DNA from: Quercus robur
Taxonomy: Eukaryota > Streptophyta > Magnoliopsida > Fagales > Fagaceae
NCBI RefSeq assembly: GCF_932294415.1
Contig: NC_065539.1
Location: 51,355,501 to 51,419,500, forward strand
Direction of reading: 5' to 3'
Length of the DNA: 64,000 bases
The notes below the pieces were generated by a model. The model saw only the letters and a list, made by a program, of their open reading frames with translations, did no database searches and was not told the origin of the DNA. This document shows, in pieces, positions 1-12,914 of the stretch. Positions within the stretch are counted from its first letter, which is position 1. Each line of letters starts with the position of its first letter. The position numbers and the translations under genes are program-made.

Positions 1-739
1 CTATATCGTCTACTTCATAACGATAAAAGAGTGCACATATAAAATAAAATTGACGATATAAAGGTAGCAACCTACCTCTTTTCATGCATGAAATTTTCAC
101 TTTTGTAACTGCTAAATAAATCTTTACCTAATCTAATAGATACAACAAATCCTAATTAATAAAAGAGCAATCTATAACTTTTATACAAATCATCATTCAT
201 AATATCCTTTCTAAATATTAGAATTCTGAATTCCATTTCTCACTGTCTCTATCCTTATTAATACCCTCTCTTAAATTAAAGTATTCAATTGAGTGTTACA
301 TAACTCTGGCCAGGTTGAGAAAAATTCATTCCCCAGGTTTGAAAAGAATGGTCAGAACTCATCAGTTCCATATGCACTCCTACTTTAAGGTATGAAATTT
401 TTCATAAAAAATTTTGTCTACACTGTACTATGATGAGTTGTATCATATTAGGTTGTTTTCTTTTTTCTCATTCTATGAGTACCTGGGCATAAATTGAAGA
501 TCTCTTTTACATCACTTTTTTCCTTTTCATTTTTGTTATAAAGATTTGACATTCCTCTCTCAGCTAGCTTAATGGAAACAAAAGCATCCTGGAAAAGCAT
601 ACCCTGAGAGAACATTCATATGTTCATATTTTGAAGTCATTGCTTCTTCAAGTGCTAGCTGTAATTATTTTCTTACAAATGAAGGAGGGAAAATTGAACT
701 CAAGTTCTCCTTAATGAGAAAATTAGACCATGCACCAAT

Positions 740-936
740 TGGGTTGGTGGTCTAGCGGTAACGCACTTGGACCAACATGGCTTAGATTGTGGGTTTGAGT
801 TCCCCCCCTACACACCAGCAACACATTAGTGCTCCTTGTACCCCTGTATTGCATACCATACACACTAATCGCCACCCTAACCATTTTTTTCTTTACAAAA
901 ACAAAAAAGAAAAAGAAAAAGAAAAAGATAATGCCT
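740..936 (+). repeat. tRNA-derived SINE-like element
   Basis: A pol III A-box-like stretch (GGTGGTCTAGCGGTAACGC, from about 745) is followed about 35 bases on by a B-box-like stretch (GTGGGTTTGAGTTCC, about 789-803). The element then runs through a short unrelated body into an A-rich tail of AAAAAG units ending near 930. This order (tRNA-like head, body, A-rich tail) is that of a plant SINE. It differs from the SINE family found in the introns downstream. TTAGACCA occurs at 723-730 and 937-944 and might be a target duplication, but an inverted repeat nearby makes this uncertain. Confidence 0.6.
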
Positions 937-1635
937 CTTAGACCAAATACTAAAACTATTTTAATCTAAATTGAGGCATTTGGTCTAATACAAAATTTGT
1001 TAACTTTTTCCAAACCTATATTCACCAATATGATGTATGGCATAGCAATCTTATACTACGAGTGGATTACTGTATGTGGTTTTTGGCCAGAAAAAACAAA
1101 AATGAATAGTTGGTTTTACTTTCAGATTAGGATCAACCGCTCAAATGGTAAGCTATACATACTAATAAAATTCAGGGAAGCCCTTCTTCTTCAGAATAAT
1201 AATCCTACCTTTCCCCCTTCTTTATAACCATAGATAATTTCCTACAATGAAGAAATATATGATATACACCAATAAGAAAAGATAATCAAATCCCAGATAT
1301 ATTGAGATTCCTAGATTTTCTAAGTTGGACCAAAAAGGGAAACATTTTCCTCTATATGAAAGTTAATAAATATACTTATGACAAGGGTAAATATTATGAA
1401 TCATTTCTCTCAATTTCTCTGCTTTTTTTTTTTTTTTGGTCTATGTTAATTGTTAATATACAAAATCTTTTATTGGAAGGATTGGGCAAAAATAAAAGTA
1501 ATTGTAATTTTCTCTCTCCAATTAAGTATGCAATGCTTTAAGAATAATACTTCTTGTTTTTATATAATAGTGAGTTCCAGTAATAAAAAACATGATAAGA
1601 CTTTCCATTTACGTAAGAGGAAACATGATTGAATC

Positions 1636-1671
1636 TCTCTCTCTCGCTCTCTCTCTCGCTCTCTCTCTCTC
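1636..1671. repeat. CT-rich microsatellite
   Basis: CT dinucleotide run interrupted by two CG steps. Simple repeat with no further structure seen. Confidence 0.85.
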
Positions 1672-2775
1672 ATGCTAACTACATCTGACCCATGCATTGG
1701 ACCATGTCAATGCAGTAGTTCAAGTGGGCTGAATCAATGGGCCTAATAAGTGCAGGCCCTTTACACCCAAAAATGAGAAAACAAAAGAGAGGCAGTTTAT
1801 CTTACCCACCCTGACCATTTTTGGTCTAGTTCTAGACGTAGTCAAAATTAGAGCATAAACACAGTTACACCTAACCGAATTAACTTCCCCCCGAAGTTAA
1901 TCCATCTCAACCCATAATAAGAAAAAAGTCACCACTCAACTCACCACCTAAGATATCATTTTTAGTGCTCAACTTACCTTCCCTCTTGTACCATTCTAGA
2001 CACTCAACAACAAAACAAATCAAAACTTAATCTAAATTGGATGACCTCTAATCTCAAAAAAAAAAAAAATACAAATTATACAATTTTACGTAAAATTTAT
2101 GATTTAAAGTGACAAAAAATATAATTAATGGTTTCAAATTTCAATCAACTAATAAATAAATAAATTTGAATTATTTTTTAAGTCATGTTAATGGGTATCC
2201 TTATTTAAGGAAAGTTTTATATAATTTTTAAGAAAAGTTGGAAATATTGCTTTTTTTAATCTATAAAAACTTTTTTAAAATTGTATTCTAACAAATATCT
2301 TAAGGCTTAAGTTTTCTCTTTTTTTAAAATTAAAATTTTCAATATTCATAATATCACTATTTTTTTTAATAGATTAATAGATTATGACATTAAAAAATGA
2401 ATTTAGGACCCAAAAAAAAATTAAGAGTTTAAATTAATAGTTGTGAATTTTAAGTAAGCCAAATGGCCAGAAATTCCAGAAAGTCGGCCAAAAAAAAAAA
2501 AAATTTGTAATAGTTTAACTAATAATTAATTATATTACACATCACAATCTAGAGTACACCAAAACCAAGAAAATGCCACCCCCTAATTAATGAACGAGAC
2601 TAAAAACTTTCTGATTAAATTAAATTAATTAAAAAAAATAAAAATAAAAATAAAGTGCGACCATTTCAAAGCGTAGAGCGAGGTTGTCGCAAGCAAAGCC
2701 CAAAAACACTTGATTAACAATTTGATTTTATCTATCTATCCGTGGGGGAAGAGAGAGAGAGAGAGAGCGTAGACG

Positions 2776-5700
2776 ATGGCGATGGTAGAGAGCAATGTTG
2801 TCGTCGTTGTGATTGTTGTTGTAGTTGTTGTAGTTATGCTTCTTCTCATCTTTCTCCTTATCCTTCTCTTCTTCAAGCCATGGCGTTTTTTTCTCTCTGC
2901 CTCTTCTACTCGCTCTCGCACAATCAAGGTATTGTGGGATTTTTTCTTTTTTTTTTTTTGCTACCTCAAAAAAAGGTTTAGAGTTTTTGATCTTTGTGCA
3001 ATGCTCTGTTTGGTTGCTGAGAAAATAATAAGATTCGGGGAAAAAAATAAATTTTTTTTTTTTTTGAGAATTTTTGGTGGATGACTCACATTCGTTGCAT
3101 TTTTTGTTTCTTAGGGTTTTAGTTTTTGTTTCGTGATGTGTTGATGTGTTTTTGTTGGAGTGATCAGTGTGTGAGCAATTTTTTTTTTTTAGGGTTTTGT
3201 GTTGAATTGTTAGGTTTTTGATGTTGTTTTGAGCTGTGAAATTATTGGATCGTGGTCATTTGGTATCTTGGGTATGTTGGAAATATTGAGTTGAGATTGG
3301 TGCTTGAGCCAACTCATGGCAATTGGACTGTTACATTAGTTTGATCACTTGGTTTGCTTAGTGGAGCTGAGGAACTCTTTTAACTGTCCAAAAGTGCAAA
3401 CTTTGGTGATTCTCTTAGTTTTTTGGATGAAACGAAAAAAGGTTGAGGAAGACCATAAACACATTAGTAGAAATATTAAATTGGGACGGGTCATGTGGCT
3501 GATCCTAACTAATCTGTTGAGGATCCATAGCCGACCTGAAAAATTTGGGATTAATTTATGATTTTTTTTGGGGTTTGGGGGGGGGGGGATTTTGTATGCA
3601 AGTTTTGGTTATGTGAACGTGTATTCCTTAATATAATTTTTTTTTTTTTTTGGTTGGGAAAGGATGATCACAGCTTATATAATTTCGATGTTATTTTTGA
3701 GATTTATATCATACACCTGTCAATGTTATAAATACAATTAATGGGTTTTTGAGTTGTCCTCTTAGCTGAGTGCTAAGTGAATTTTCTATGGTAGGATTGG
3801 AAAGTTCGCGTTGATTTTGAAGGCAAGTAACTTAGTCTTAAACTTTGATATCATTGCATAAAAGTGAAATTATGGATTTGTGTGCAACTCTTAATAAATT
3901 TCCTTGTATTTCCGGTGGTGGTTAATGTTTATAAACCTGCTTATTTTAGCATGCTTCCTTTTGGGCATATGATTTATAATTCAAAAAAGAGAGCGAAAAA
4001 AAAAAAACCATTAACTTCTCATGTTGTTCACTTCTTGTGATTATTTCTTTGGTAGGTTGATGATCTAGATAGGCCCCTTGTTTCAGACGATGAGGATCTT
4101 ATCCGAAACCAAAGCAATGAATTGCGAATTGATTATGATCTGGAGGGAGCAAGTCTTCAAAATGAAGGGCATTTCCGTTCACCTCGGACTTATGGACGCC
4201 TTTATAAACAAAGGCTTCCCACTGTATCTCACCATACAACTCAAGGTATTCAATGTTTCCTTCTCTGTATCACTTTTTAACAATATTAAATTAGTAGTTA
4301 TGCTTTAGTTGCTCTCCCACTTCTAAGTCCTCAGCAAAAGCGAAATTGTATTCTTTACTCTTTCCAGGTGATAGCTTGGGTGTAGATGTAATCTCTGATC
4401 CTCCGGAAGATTTATTGTTTGGTCAGACACTTAGGCGCCCTTTCTCAACAGACCAAATATCGGAAATCCAAAAATATGGTAGACAGAGTTTAGAAGATGA
4501 AAAATTTCAAGAGTTTGTGATCAAGGATATTCTAGATCAAAGTAATTTTTTTTTTTTTTTTTTTAACTCTTTCACTTGTATGAAAAGTTTAATTTCTATA
4601 TCTCTTGTAATTGGCCAAGTATGAAAAACATGTCATCATATCTTTCTGTTAGAAGTGCAGGAAGCTGCCTCACCCTGGAGGTTATCTCTGGTCCATCTCG
4701 TGGGCTTCGTTGTTCTGTACAGTCAACAAATACATCTAGGCTTCCACTGACCCTTGGAAGGGTTTCTCCAAGTGATTTATTATTGAAGGATTCAGAGGTG
4801 TCAGGAAAGCATGCAATGATAAACTGGAATTCGAATGTAAACCTACATGATAACTATTACCACTTTGTTTCCACTTTGCTTCTATGATGTATATGTTATG
4901 CTAATCATTGTATAATTACATTATTGGTTTCAGAAAATGAAGTGGGAACTTATAGACATGGGTAGCCTAAATGGAACACTTTTAAATTCACAGTCAATCA
5001 ACCATCCTGATTCTGGTAGTCGACATTGGGGTGACCCAATAGAGCTTGCAAGTGGAAATGTAATAACTCTTGGCACAACCTCCAAATTATATGTAAGTTA
5101 ATGTCATCCTGTTTCAAGTTACAACTGTAGTTTTCATTTCTGATTCTATGGAATAGTGATTGATTTTCTAGATAAATATAATTATGTTAACAATGAACTG
5201 GAGTACTGGACTGTACATGAAAGGAGAGAATTGATATGCTGTTTTGGCTTATTGAATATTGTCTAGGGGCAAAAAGTTCTTGCATATGGGAAAGATACTT
5301 TGATAATTTTTTTTTGGTATAACTAATTGAATTATCTTTTTTTATTTACATGGTCTTTATTATAGAATTTTGTGTGCTTGTTTTCAATTTGAATATTGGA
5401 GTACAAACTTTCTAAATTATTGAAGAATTATTCAGACACATTGTAAAGTCTAACATTTGAAATATTCTTAATCTTGCCTTTTGCAGCGATCACCTTTTCT
5501 CTTTCTTTAAATTCCTTTTCTGCTAAATTTTTTGAGACTTAATTCAATTTTATGAGAAACACTGAGCTAAAGTTAAAACATAAGAGACATTTTGAAGCTT
5601 CATATACTAAGGGAAAAATAATAGTTTTGACAAATAAGAAAAATGAGTCTAGCTAATGATGTTGGGTTGTTATACTTATCTATGTTTTTAGAGCTTCTAT

Positions 5701-8700
5701 TCCAGCCTTTAATAAGGTCTGTACTTCATTCTCTTTATGTGTGTGTGTATAAAAGAAAAATTAAGGACATGATTTAAGAAATTTACTTACGTAATGGATG
5801 GCTTGATTGGACTCTGTTTGTTATATATTATATGTAGTATGTTAAATTTCTTGTGTGATGATACTGTGAAAGAGGAAAGTAATTTAATTATTTTTTGAAG
5901 TATAATTAATGCTTTGTTATGTTATTTTAAAATGTAATTAATGCCACAATTGCTACCCTTTTTTAATCAGTACCTGATATATACTGTATCAGGTTCACAT
6001 TACGTCTCAAACTGAGTCTCAGATCCCCTTTGGAGTTGGTGTGGCATCGGATCCAATGGCTGTGCGTAGAGGAGGAAAGAAGCTTCCAATGGAAGATGTG
6101 TGCTATTATCAATGGCCTCTTCCTGGTGTTGACAAGGTTTTGGAGTTATTGTGTTTACTTCAATGAAGATCCTTTACATCTACCTGATATAGCTATACTA
6201 ACGTAAATGCACACCTTGCAGTTTGGTTTGTTTGGCATCTGTGATGGACATGGTGGAGCAGGAGCTGCCAAATATGCTAGCAAGTTAGTTTTTTACTTCA
6301 TCTTAAATGTTCTATGTTACTGTGCATTATGAACTCTGTCATCTGCCTCTTTGAGAAATTGCATTATTGTTAGATAATAGAGCAATTTGTGGCTTTTTTC
6401 CCCTACTCAGCACGTCAAGTTTTTAAGTTATTGCTTCATACTTTGTGTTTAAGTTATTGATGTGATTATGGAAGCCTGAGGAACTTGATTTTATACTCAA
6501 TTACTGGTGTATACAACTTCAAATGGTTAGGAATGTAATTCATGTCAAAGGAATTATGTTATCCATACACACTTCAGCGTGGTCGAAGTGCCTTTAAGTT
6601 TGAAAATATGTGGTTGTAAGTAGAGGGTTTTGTTGATAGAGTAAAGCATTGGTGGGATGGGTACAGTTTTGCGGGCTCTCCAAGCTTCATATTGGCTCAA
6701 AAATTGAAGGCTTTGAAAGCAGATTTTAAAAAATGGAACAGGGAGGAGTTTGGTGATTTGGCTTTCAGAAAGAAGAACTTGCTGACTGAGCTTATGGGTT
6801 TAGATGCGAGAAAGAAGTTGGTGGGTCTTTCAGACGAGGATCAAATCCGTCGTCTACAAATCAAAGGTGACATAGATCAGTTGGCTTCTCTTGAGGAGAT
6901 TTCCTGGAGGCAAAAGTCTCGGGCCTTGTATTTGAAGGAGGGCGATAACAATACTCGGTTCTTTCACAAATTAGCAAACTCTCATAGAAATGCTAATCAA
7001 ATTAAAAGGATTGAGATGGATGGTATTCTTTATGAGGATGAGCTTGATGTTCGCTCTCAGTTAGTTCTTTTCTATCAAGGACTGTTTAAGAAAACTGAGG
7101 TGGGGCATCCCACTATGGATGGATTAGATTTTGCTTGTATCGAAGAGGGTGAGCAATTATCATTAGAGAAGGAGTTCAAGAAGGAGGAAGTCACCCAGGT
7201 TTTAAGGGAGATGGAGGGGGATAAAGCCCCTAGTCCTGATGGTTTCACCATAGCTTTTTTCCACATTTGTTGGAGTGTGGTGGAAAAGGATGTTATGGAT
7301 TTTTTCGCTCATTTTCACCGACACTCTGGGTTTGAAAAGTCTATGAATGCTTCGTTTATCAATTTAATTCCTAAGAAGTGTAATGCCGTTAACATCAAGG
7401 ATTTTCGTCCCATCAGTTTGGTGAGTAGCATGTACAAGCTGTTGTCTAAGGTGTTGGCTAATAGGTTGAGGATGGTTTTGGACAAGCTTATATCTGAGAC
7501 TCAAAATGCGTTTGTTGGCGGAAGGCAGATTTTGGATTCAGTGCTTATTGCAAATGAATGCCTGGATAGCAGGTTGAAGAGCAGAAGTCCAGGGGTGGTA
7601 TGCAAGCTTGATATTGAAAAAGCTTATGACTATGTGAATTGGAAGGCCTTGTTTTATTTGTTGGACCGGATGGGTTTTGGGATGAAATGGAGGGGGTGGA
7701 TTAAGGCTTGTGTTACGTCTGTCCGTTTTTCTGTCCTGGTAAATGGATCTCCTGAAGGTTTTTTTGGATGCTCGCGTGGATTGAGACAAGGGTATCCACT
7801 ATCCCCGCTATTGTTTCTTTTGATAATGGAGGTTCTAAGTAGACTCTTGAAGAAGACAGAAGAGTGTAATCTTTTTCAGGGATTCCATGTGGGAGATGTG
7901 AACGTTGTTGGTGTGCGTATTTCCCATCTTTTATTTGCTGATGACACTATCTTATTTTGTGATGCCTCTAGGGAACAGTTGCTACCCATAAGGTTGTTGT
8001 CTTGTTTTTAGGTTTTTACAGGGTTGAAGGTCAATATTGGGAAAAGTGAGATCGTTCTTGTTGGGGAGGTGAATAATATAGTTGCTTTGGCTAATATTCT
8101 TCTATGTAGAGTGGGCAGGGTGCCTATGAAATATTTGGGGATGCCGTTGGGAACTTCTTTTAAGTCAACTGCGATATGGAATCTTATTTTGGAGAAAATG
8201 GAGAAGAAGCTATCTGTGTGGAAGCGTCTCTATTTATCTAAAGGTGGTAGGCTCATGCTAATAAAGAGTACTCTATCAAGTCTCCCTACGTACTTTTTAT
8301 CTCTCTTTACTATTCCTGAAGCTGTGACAGCTAGATTGGAAAGTATTCAGAGGAATTTTCTAGGTGGGTCTTCTAAGGGTAGTTTCAAGTATCCGTTGGT
8401 GGCTTGGGATAAGGTGTGTTCTCCCATTGAGAGGGGCGGTTTGGGGATAAGAAGTGTGCTGTCATTTAATCAAGCGCGTTTAGGGAATTGGCTGTGGAGA
8501 TTTGGTCATGAAGCTACCCATCTTTGGCAGAGAGTTATCTCCACAAAATATGGTGAGGGTCAAGGGGGGTGGTGCACTAAAGTCTGCAGGAGGGCTCATG
8601 GGTGTGGTCTTTGGAGAAGCATTAATGAAGGGTGGGAGAGCTTTTCTAAGCATTTGTCCTTTGCAGTGGGTGATGGAACTGGTATCCGCTTTTGGCATGA

Positions 8701-11700
8701 TAGGTGGATTGGTGAGAATTCTTTAAAAGATCGCTATCCTGAGCTTTATGCATGTTCAGCGATCAAGGATGCTTGCATCTCTGAGGTTTTGTGGGCTCTA
8801 GAAGGGGGTACTGTTAGAGTGTGGAATTTAAGGTTTTATAGAGTGTTTGAAGATTGGGATTTGGCTATTTCTTATTCTCTATTTCAGCTTATCCAACCTC
8901 GAATTCCTTGGGATGATAGGAGAGATACTCTTTGCTGGCGGCTAAAAGGGGATGGAAAGTTCGACACCCGGTCTTACTACCATGAGATTCGGGGTGCCTC
9001 GAATTCTTTATTTCCTTGGAAGGGTGTTTGGAAACCAAAGATTCCTAAGTGTGTGGCGTTCTTTCTGTGGACTGCTGCACATGATCGGATGCTCACTTTG
9101 GATAATCTAATGCTTAAGGGTCGCCCTTTGGCTAATTGGTGTTGTATGTGTTACTGTGATGGGGAGTTGGTAGACCACTTTCTTCTTCATTGTCCTGTTA
9201 CTGATTCCCTATGGGCTTTCTTGCTTTAGGCTTTTGGTATTCATTGGGTTATGCCAGGTTCGTTGGCGGGTTTGTTATCTAGCTGGCATCAATGGTTTGG
9301 GAAGCATAATTCGGAGATTTGGAATTTGGTTCCAGGGTGCTTAATGTGGATTGTGTGGTTGGAGCGAAATCGTCGATCTTTTGAAGATAAAGAGAAAACG
9401 TTGGAGTTAAAGATTTTATGCCAACACAGTCTAATGGAGTGGTCTCGTTGTTGGGGTTTTACTGAGTGTTCTTCTCTCTTTGAGTTTATGCCTTCCCTTA
9501 GCTTAGTTTCCTGACTTCTCTCTTGCTGTTGTGTTGTGCTGTGTTGCTGTTGTGTTGTGTCGTGTTGTTGTTCATCATCATGAACATCTTGTAATTCTCA
9601 TTTATTATTTTCCCTCTTTAATATAAGTTTTCTGATTACCTATAAAAAAAAAAAGAAGAAGCATGGACACTAGGATTCAGCACCAAGCAGAGGAAAACCA
9701 CCATGGTTCGGCCCCTAGGGTTGGCTGTGATCAGCACCAGACCATAAAAGAACCTCCTCTTTGAATTGATCCTTGCCACATCTCATAGTAGGCCATCATG
9801 CATCTTACTTTTCGAAAATTTCTGGCCATCTGTTTGAATAAGAAAAAATGTCGGGACACACATGCATAAATACATATACATACATGCATAAATGTTACAG
9901 AGAGAGAGTGAAAGCTACTGCAGAGTTATGCATTTTCTGAATATCTGTTTGAACCTGGGCATATTTGCGAACAGCAAAAACTGACTTGACATTGCAACAA
10001 TCTGTGGTTGGGGGATTGGGTTAGGTTCAAAATATGATGGGTTTTGAAGATTGTGAATCTGAAACAATCCTTTGCCCTCACATATGATGCCCTTTGAGAT
10101 GCAATTCTTCAAATTCCCCCCCCCCCCCCACCTCTCAAAAATTAGTCCGCCCCTGCTCTTGCTTTTCAATATTGTGCATCAAGATGTTATGCTTTTGTGG
10201 TACTTGGCTGTTGTCCAATACTTTAGTAATGACTGTTAATAATTTTCTTCTACAGAATTTTACCTGAGAAGGTTGCTGATATTTTGTCGGATTCACTAAA
10301 AAGAGAGAGGATTTTATCACTACGTGATGCTTCCGATGTTCTGAGGGATGCATTCTCTCAGACAGAAGCATGCATGAATCATAATTATGAGGTATTTTCT
10401 TGTTCTCCTGTAGTCAAATTTAATTTTCCTTCTGTTTGGCTAAACATTTTGCAGTAACCTAGCTGTCAAGTGTTTTGATGTTATAGAGAGTCGCAAATTT
10501 CAGCCATCATGCTTGCGTAGAAGTTGGTAAGCAGATAGAAGAAATATGCTACTTCTCTTTAAAAAATAATAATTAATAATAAGAACATTAACTGAGATTT
10601 TTTTTTTTGGGGGGGAGGCCAGGGGATTCAAATCCTTTTGGTAAAAATAAGAACAGCCCTTACATTCAAAGCTCTCCTTTTACCATTAGCAAGAACTTGT
10701 TTCAAATGCATATCATAAGGAATTGAATCTGTGCATATGCATGCACCTAGATGGCTATAAACTTATTTCACCTGGAGTGTGTGTGAGAGAGCGAGAGAGA
10801 TCTTTCTATACAAGAGAAAAAGACAAAAAAGAAAAAAGGTACCCCTTCTGTAGATTTATGTGATGTTAGCTACTCTATTTTGTTTCCTTTTTTCATTAGT
10901 GTGATATGATATTTAATTGCAGTAGCAACTTGGATAATGGATCTAACTATTTAACTGCATGATAAACTGTAGGCTTCATTCGATTGGTATTTTTTATTTG
11001 GTGACCACACCTTGCGTAAAAAGGATTATTCCATCTTCCTTTTAAATGTTTGTTTTGTTATTAATTTAAGGTTGTGGTTTGCACTTCATAATAATCAATT
11101 CGTTACAGGGTTGTACTGCAACGGTGCTTCTGGTATGGACTGATGGTGATGAAAATTTCTTTGCGCAATGTGCAAATGTTGGGGATTCAGCTTGTGTTAT
11201 GAAGTATGTGTTCATGTTGTCATTATTTCATGCATAGGGTTGTTAGGTAAACATATGATCAAAACTTGTATGCTAGTGTATTGGATAGGGAATTTGGTAG
11301 GCAAGCATGGAAGTTAGGGGTCTTTGGCTTTTATCTTCTTTGGAATGGTTAATATGGTCACTATGATTTTTGCTATTTTTATGACAAGGACCTGTTGAAT
11401 TTATATATCCATTCTTTTCTGAAATGAAATGTTTAATTTGAATGTGGTAGAATATAACTGGACATTGGTGGTTATCAACTTAACATCTTAACAATCACAT
11501 CATATTATCGTTAGATGTTATCTTCTTATATTACAATGACTAGCATCCACACATAACATTACATGTATTACTGTTGAAATTTTTTTGCTTGTGATTTTGT
11601 CATGTTGTGTTTGTCTCTGCCTCTTGTATAATTTTTTTCCCGTTGTTTGGCAGTGTTGATGGAAAACAGATTAAGATGACCGAAGACCATAGAATAACTA

Positions 11701-12914
11701 GTTATTCTGAAAGACTTCGAATTGAAGAAACAGGAGAACCATTGAGAGATGGGGAAACTCGTCTCTGTGGTAATGGCAAAATTACTTCAACTTTTTTGTC
11801 AATTACATAAATAAGTAATGGTTAGTTGCTCAAGGTTTTTTTCTTCCCTGGTTCAGGTTTGAACCTTGGCCGAATGCTTGGAGACAAATTTCTTAAACAG
11901 CAGGATTCCCGCTTCAGTTCAATGCCTTATATAAGTCAAGTTGTACATATCAATCAAGCTAGTGGGACGTTTGCACTACTGGCCAGGTTATTGTGCTTCT
12001 GATCCTTGTCTTTGTAATTCTTGTGCACTGCGTCAGTTTCAGCAATAAATTTTTATATTGGTAAGTTACACACACACCCAATGGGTTTTGAACCAATGAC
12101 CTCACCCTCCACTTATTCTTGTGGGAGGAGGAAGTGTCATTTGAGGCAGATCTCATTGGCTTCAGTTTTGACAATAATTGTCTCTATGATAATTTATGCC
12201 TTAGTTCCTGATTCAGCTCATTGTTGGCTGATCCAACTGATGGCCTTATTTTGGATATTAAATTTTCATGGCCAATGAGGATTAGCTCAAATGGCACTCC
12301 CTCCCTTTTAAGAGTAAGGTACAGGGCAAGGTTATGCATTTAAGACCCACCTTTTGAGCGTGTAACTCACTGACTAAAAAAAGATTTATTTGAATGTGAT
12401 CATCATATTAGTTGTTTCCTTCTCTTGAACAAATCCCTTTTCATTTCAAAGTACTTTATAAAAAGTGATCTTATATATTTTTCTCTCTCAATGATAGCCT
12501 ATTTTGTATATATATATATATATATATATTTAATAATTATGAAAATTTTGGAAATGTAACTGGATTGTAATAAAATCACAGTGATGGGTTCTGGGATGTC
12601 ATTGGTGCAAAGAGGGCAATACAACTAGTCCTTCAGGTATTATCTTGTTACATGATTTAAAGTTTCTGTGGATTATGACTTTAAAAAAAAAGATTTAAAG
12701 TTTCTTCAGGTATTATCACCCAAGTCATTTAAATATATCTATAAATTTCTGTTCTTGACAGACAAGGGAGAGATACTCAACAGATGAGAGTTCAGCAGAG
12801 AAGATTGCTAATTATTTGTTGAGTGAGGCTAGAACATTGCGTACAAAGGATAACACTTCTATAGTTTTCTTAGATTTTGATACCAATAGAAGCTCATGTA
12901 AAGTTGAATCTTGA
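2776..12914 (+). CDS. KAPP: Kinase-associated protein phosphatase (KAPP): membrane anchor, FHA and PP2C domains
   Basis: Joined exons: 2776-2928, 4056-4245, 4368-4541, 4661-4836, 4934-5092, 5993-6136, 6222-6283, 10256-10391, 11109-11203, 11654-11769, 11857-11986, 12582-12636, 12762-12914. They give 580 residues, close to the roughly 580 of Arabidopsis KAPP. Exon 1 encodes a hydrophobic signal anchor (about residues 5-34, rich in Val and Leu). Residues 175-284 are an FHA domain with the phosphopeptide-binding GR (205-206) and SxxH-type (S220, H223) residues, which binds phosphorylated receptor-like kinases. From about 285 follows a PP2C Ser/Thr phosphatase with the metal-binding DGHGG (340-344) and a SDGFWD motif (512-517). 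The family dampens receptor-kinase signalling such as CLV1, FLS2 and BRI1-type pathways at the plasma membrane. Intron 7 (6284-10255) holds a LINE. The family assignment is firm; exon borders are predicted. Confidence 0.93.
3577..3588. repeat. G12 homopolymer in KAPP intron 1
   Basis: Run of twelve G on the coding strand, preceded by TTTTTTTTGGGG. One of several G/C homopolymers in introns of this block. Confidence 0.85.
6572..9654 (+). mobile_element. 5'-truncated L1-clade LINE inside KAPP intron 7
   Basis: Same orientation as the host gene. The element enters the sequence in the linker between endonuclease and reverse transcriptase (FKFENMW, about 6593), runs through a reverse transcriptase with FADD (about 7937-7948) and a zf-RVT region, and ends with a GT-rich 3' UTR and A tail (9643-9654). 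One frame is interrupted by stop codons at about 6617, 8009 and 9227, so it is dead. The RT motif usually written RQGDP reads RQGYP here (near 7786). No RNase H domain was seen after zf-RVT, unlike the LINE at 57-63 kb. A degenerate target duplication is possible: CATACACACTT before the 5' end and CATGGACACTA after the tail share 8 of 11 bases. Confidence 0.92.
6692..9514 (+). pseudogene. LINE ORF2 remnant (reverse transcriptase and zf-RVT)
   Basis: Three consecutive open segments in one frame (6692-8011, 8024-9229, 9251-9514) separated by single stop codons with no frame change. The first segment holds RT motifs from KAPSPDGF through FADDTILF. The second holds the thumb region and the start of the zinc-binding reverse transcriptase (zf-RVT) region with [12 protein letters not shown]. 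The third is the C-terminal tail. Persistence of the frame with only point stops suggests a moderately old, not ancient, insertion. Not a host gene. Confidence 0.9.
10116..10129. repeat. C14 homopolymer in KAPP intron 7
   Basis: Run of fourteen C on the coding strand just upstream of exon 8. Confidence 0.85.
12046..12160 (-). repeat. SINE copy A, KAPP intron 11
   Basis: Reverse-strand copy of the window's main SINE family. The complement begins CCAATGAGATCTGCCTCAAA (A-box region), continues with GGTGGAGGGTGAGGTCATTGGTTCAA-like sequence (B box) and ends TGTGTAACTTACCAAT. TCAGTTT lies on both sides and may be a short target duplication. Confidence 0.75.
12271..12382 (+). repeat. SINE copy B, KAPP intron 11
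   Basis: Begins GCCAATGAGGATTAGCTCAA, carries ATTTAAGACCC at the B box position, and ends GTGTAACTCACTGACT before an A7 tail. It lies head-to-tail about 110 bases from the opposite-strand copy A. Confidence 0.75.
12507..12529. repeat. TA microsatellite in KAPP intron 11
   Basis: Uninterrupted TA dinucleotide run close to the exon 12 acceptor. Confidence 0.85.

Larger units (their letters stand above)
1..2735. other. Intergenic DNA upstream of KAPP
   Basis: AT-rich, with no reading frame that looks like a protein. It contains a tRNA-derived SINE near 740-936 and a CT-rich microsatellite at about 1636-1671, followed by AT-rich DNA that should include the KAPP promoter. I did not find a convincing TATA box for KAPP. 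Short open frames at 997-1632 have no recognisable domain and biased composition. Confidence 0.6.

Noticed and set aside
2736-2981. Open frames on both strands over the KAPP first exon
   Set aside because: They are shadows of the KAPP exon and GA-rich leader; the repetitive Thr/Arg/Cys composition comes from GTT/GTC-rich coding DNA on the other frame.
9666-9760. Possible shared repeat between 9666-9760 and 29560-29690
   Set aside because: Both contain CCTAGGGTTGG and AGCACCAGAC in the same order, but similarity outside these words was too weak by eye for an element call.
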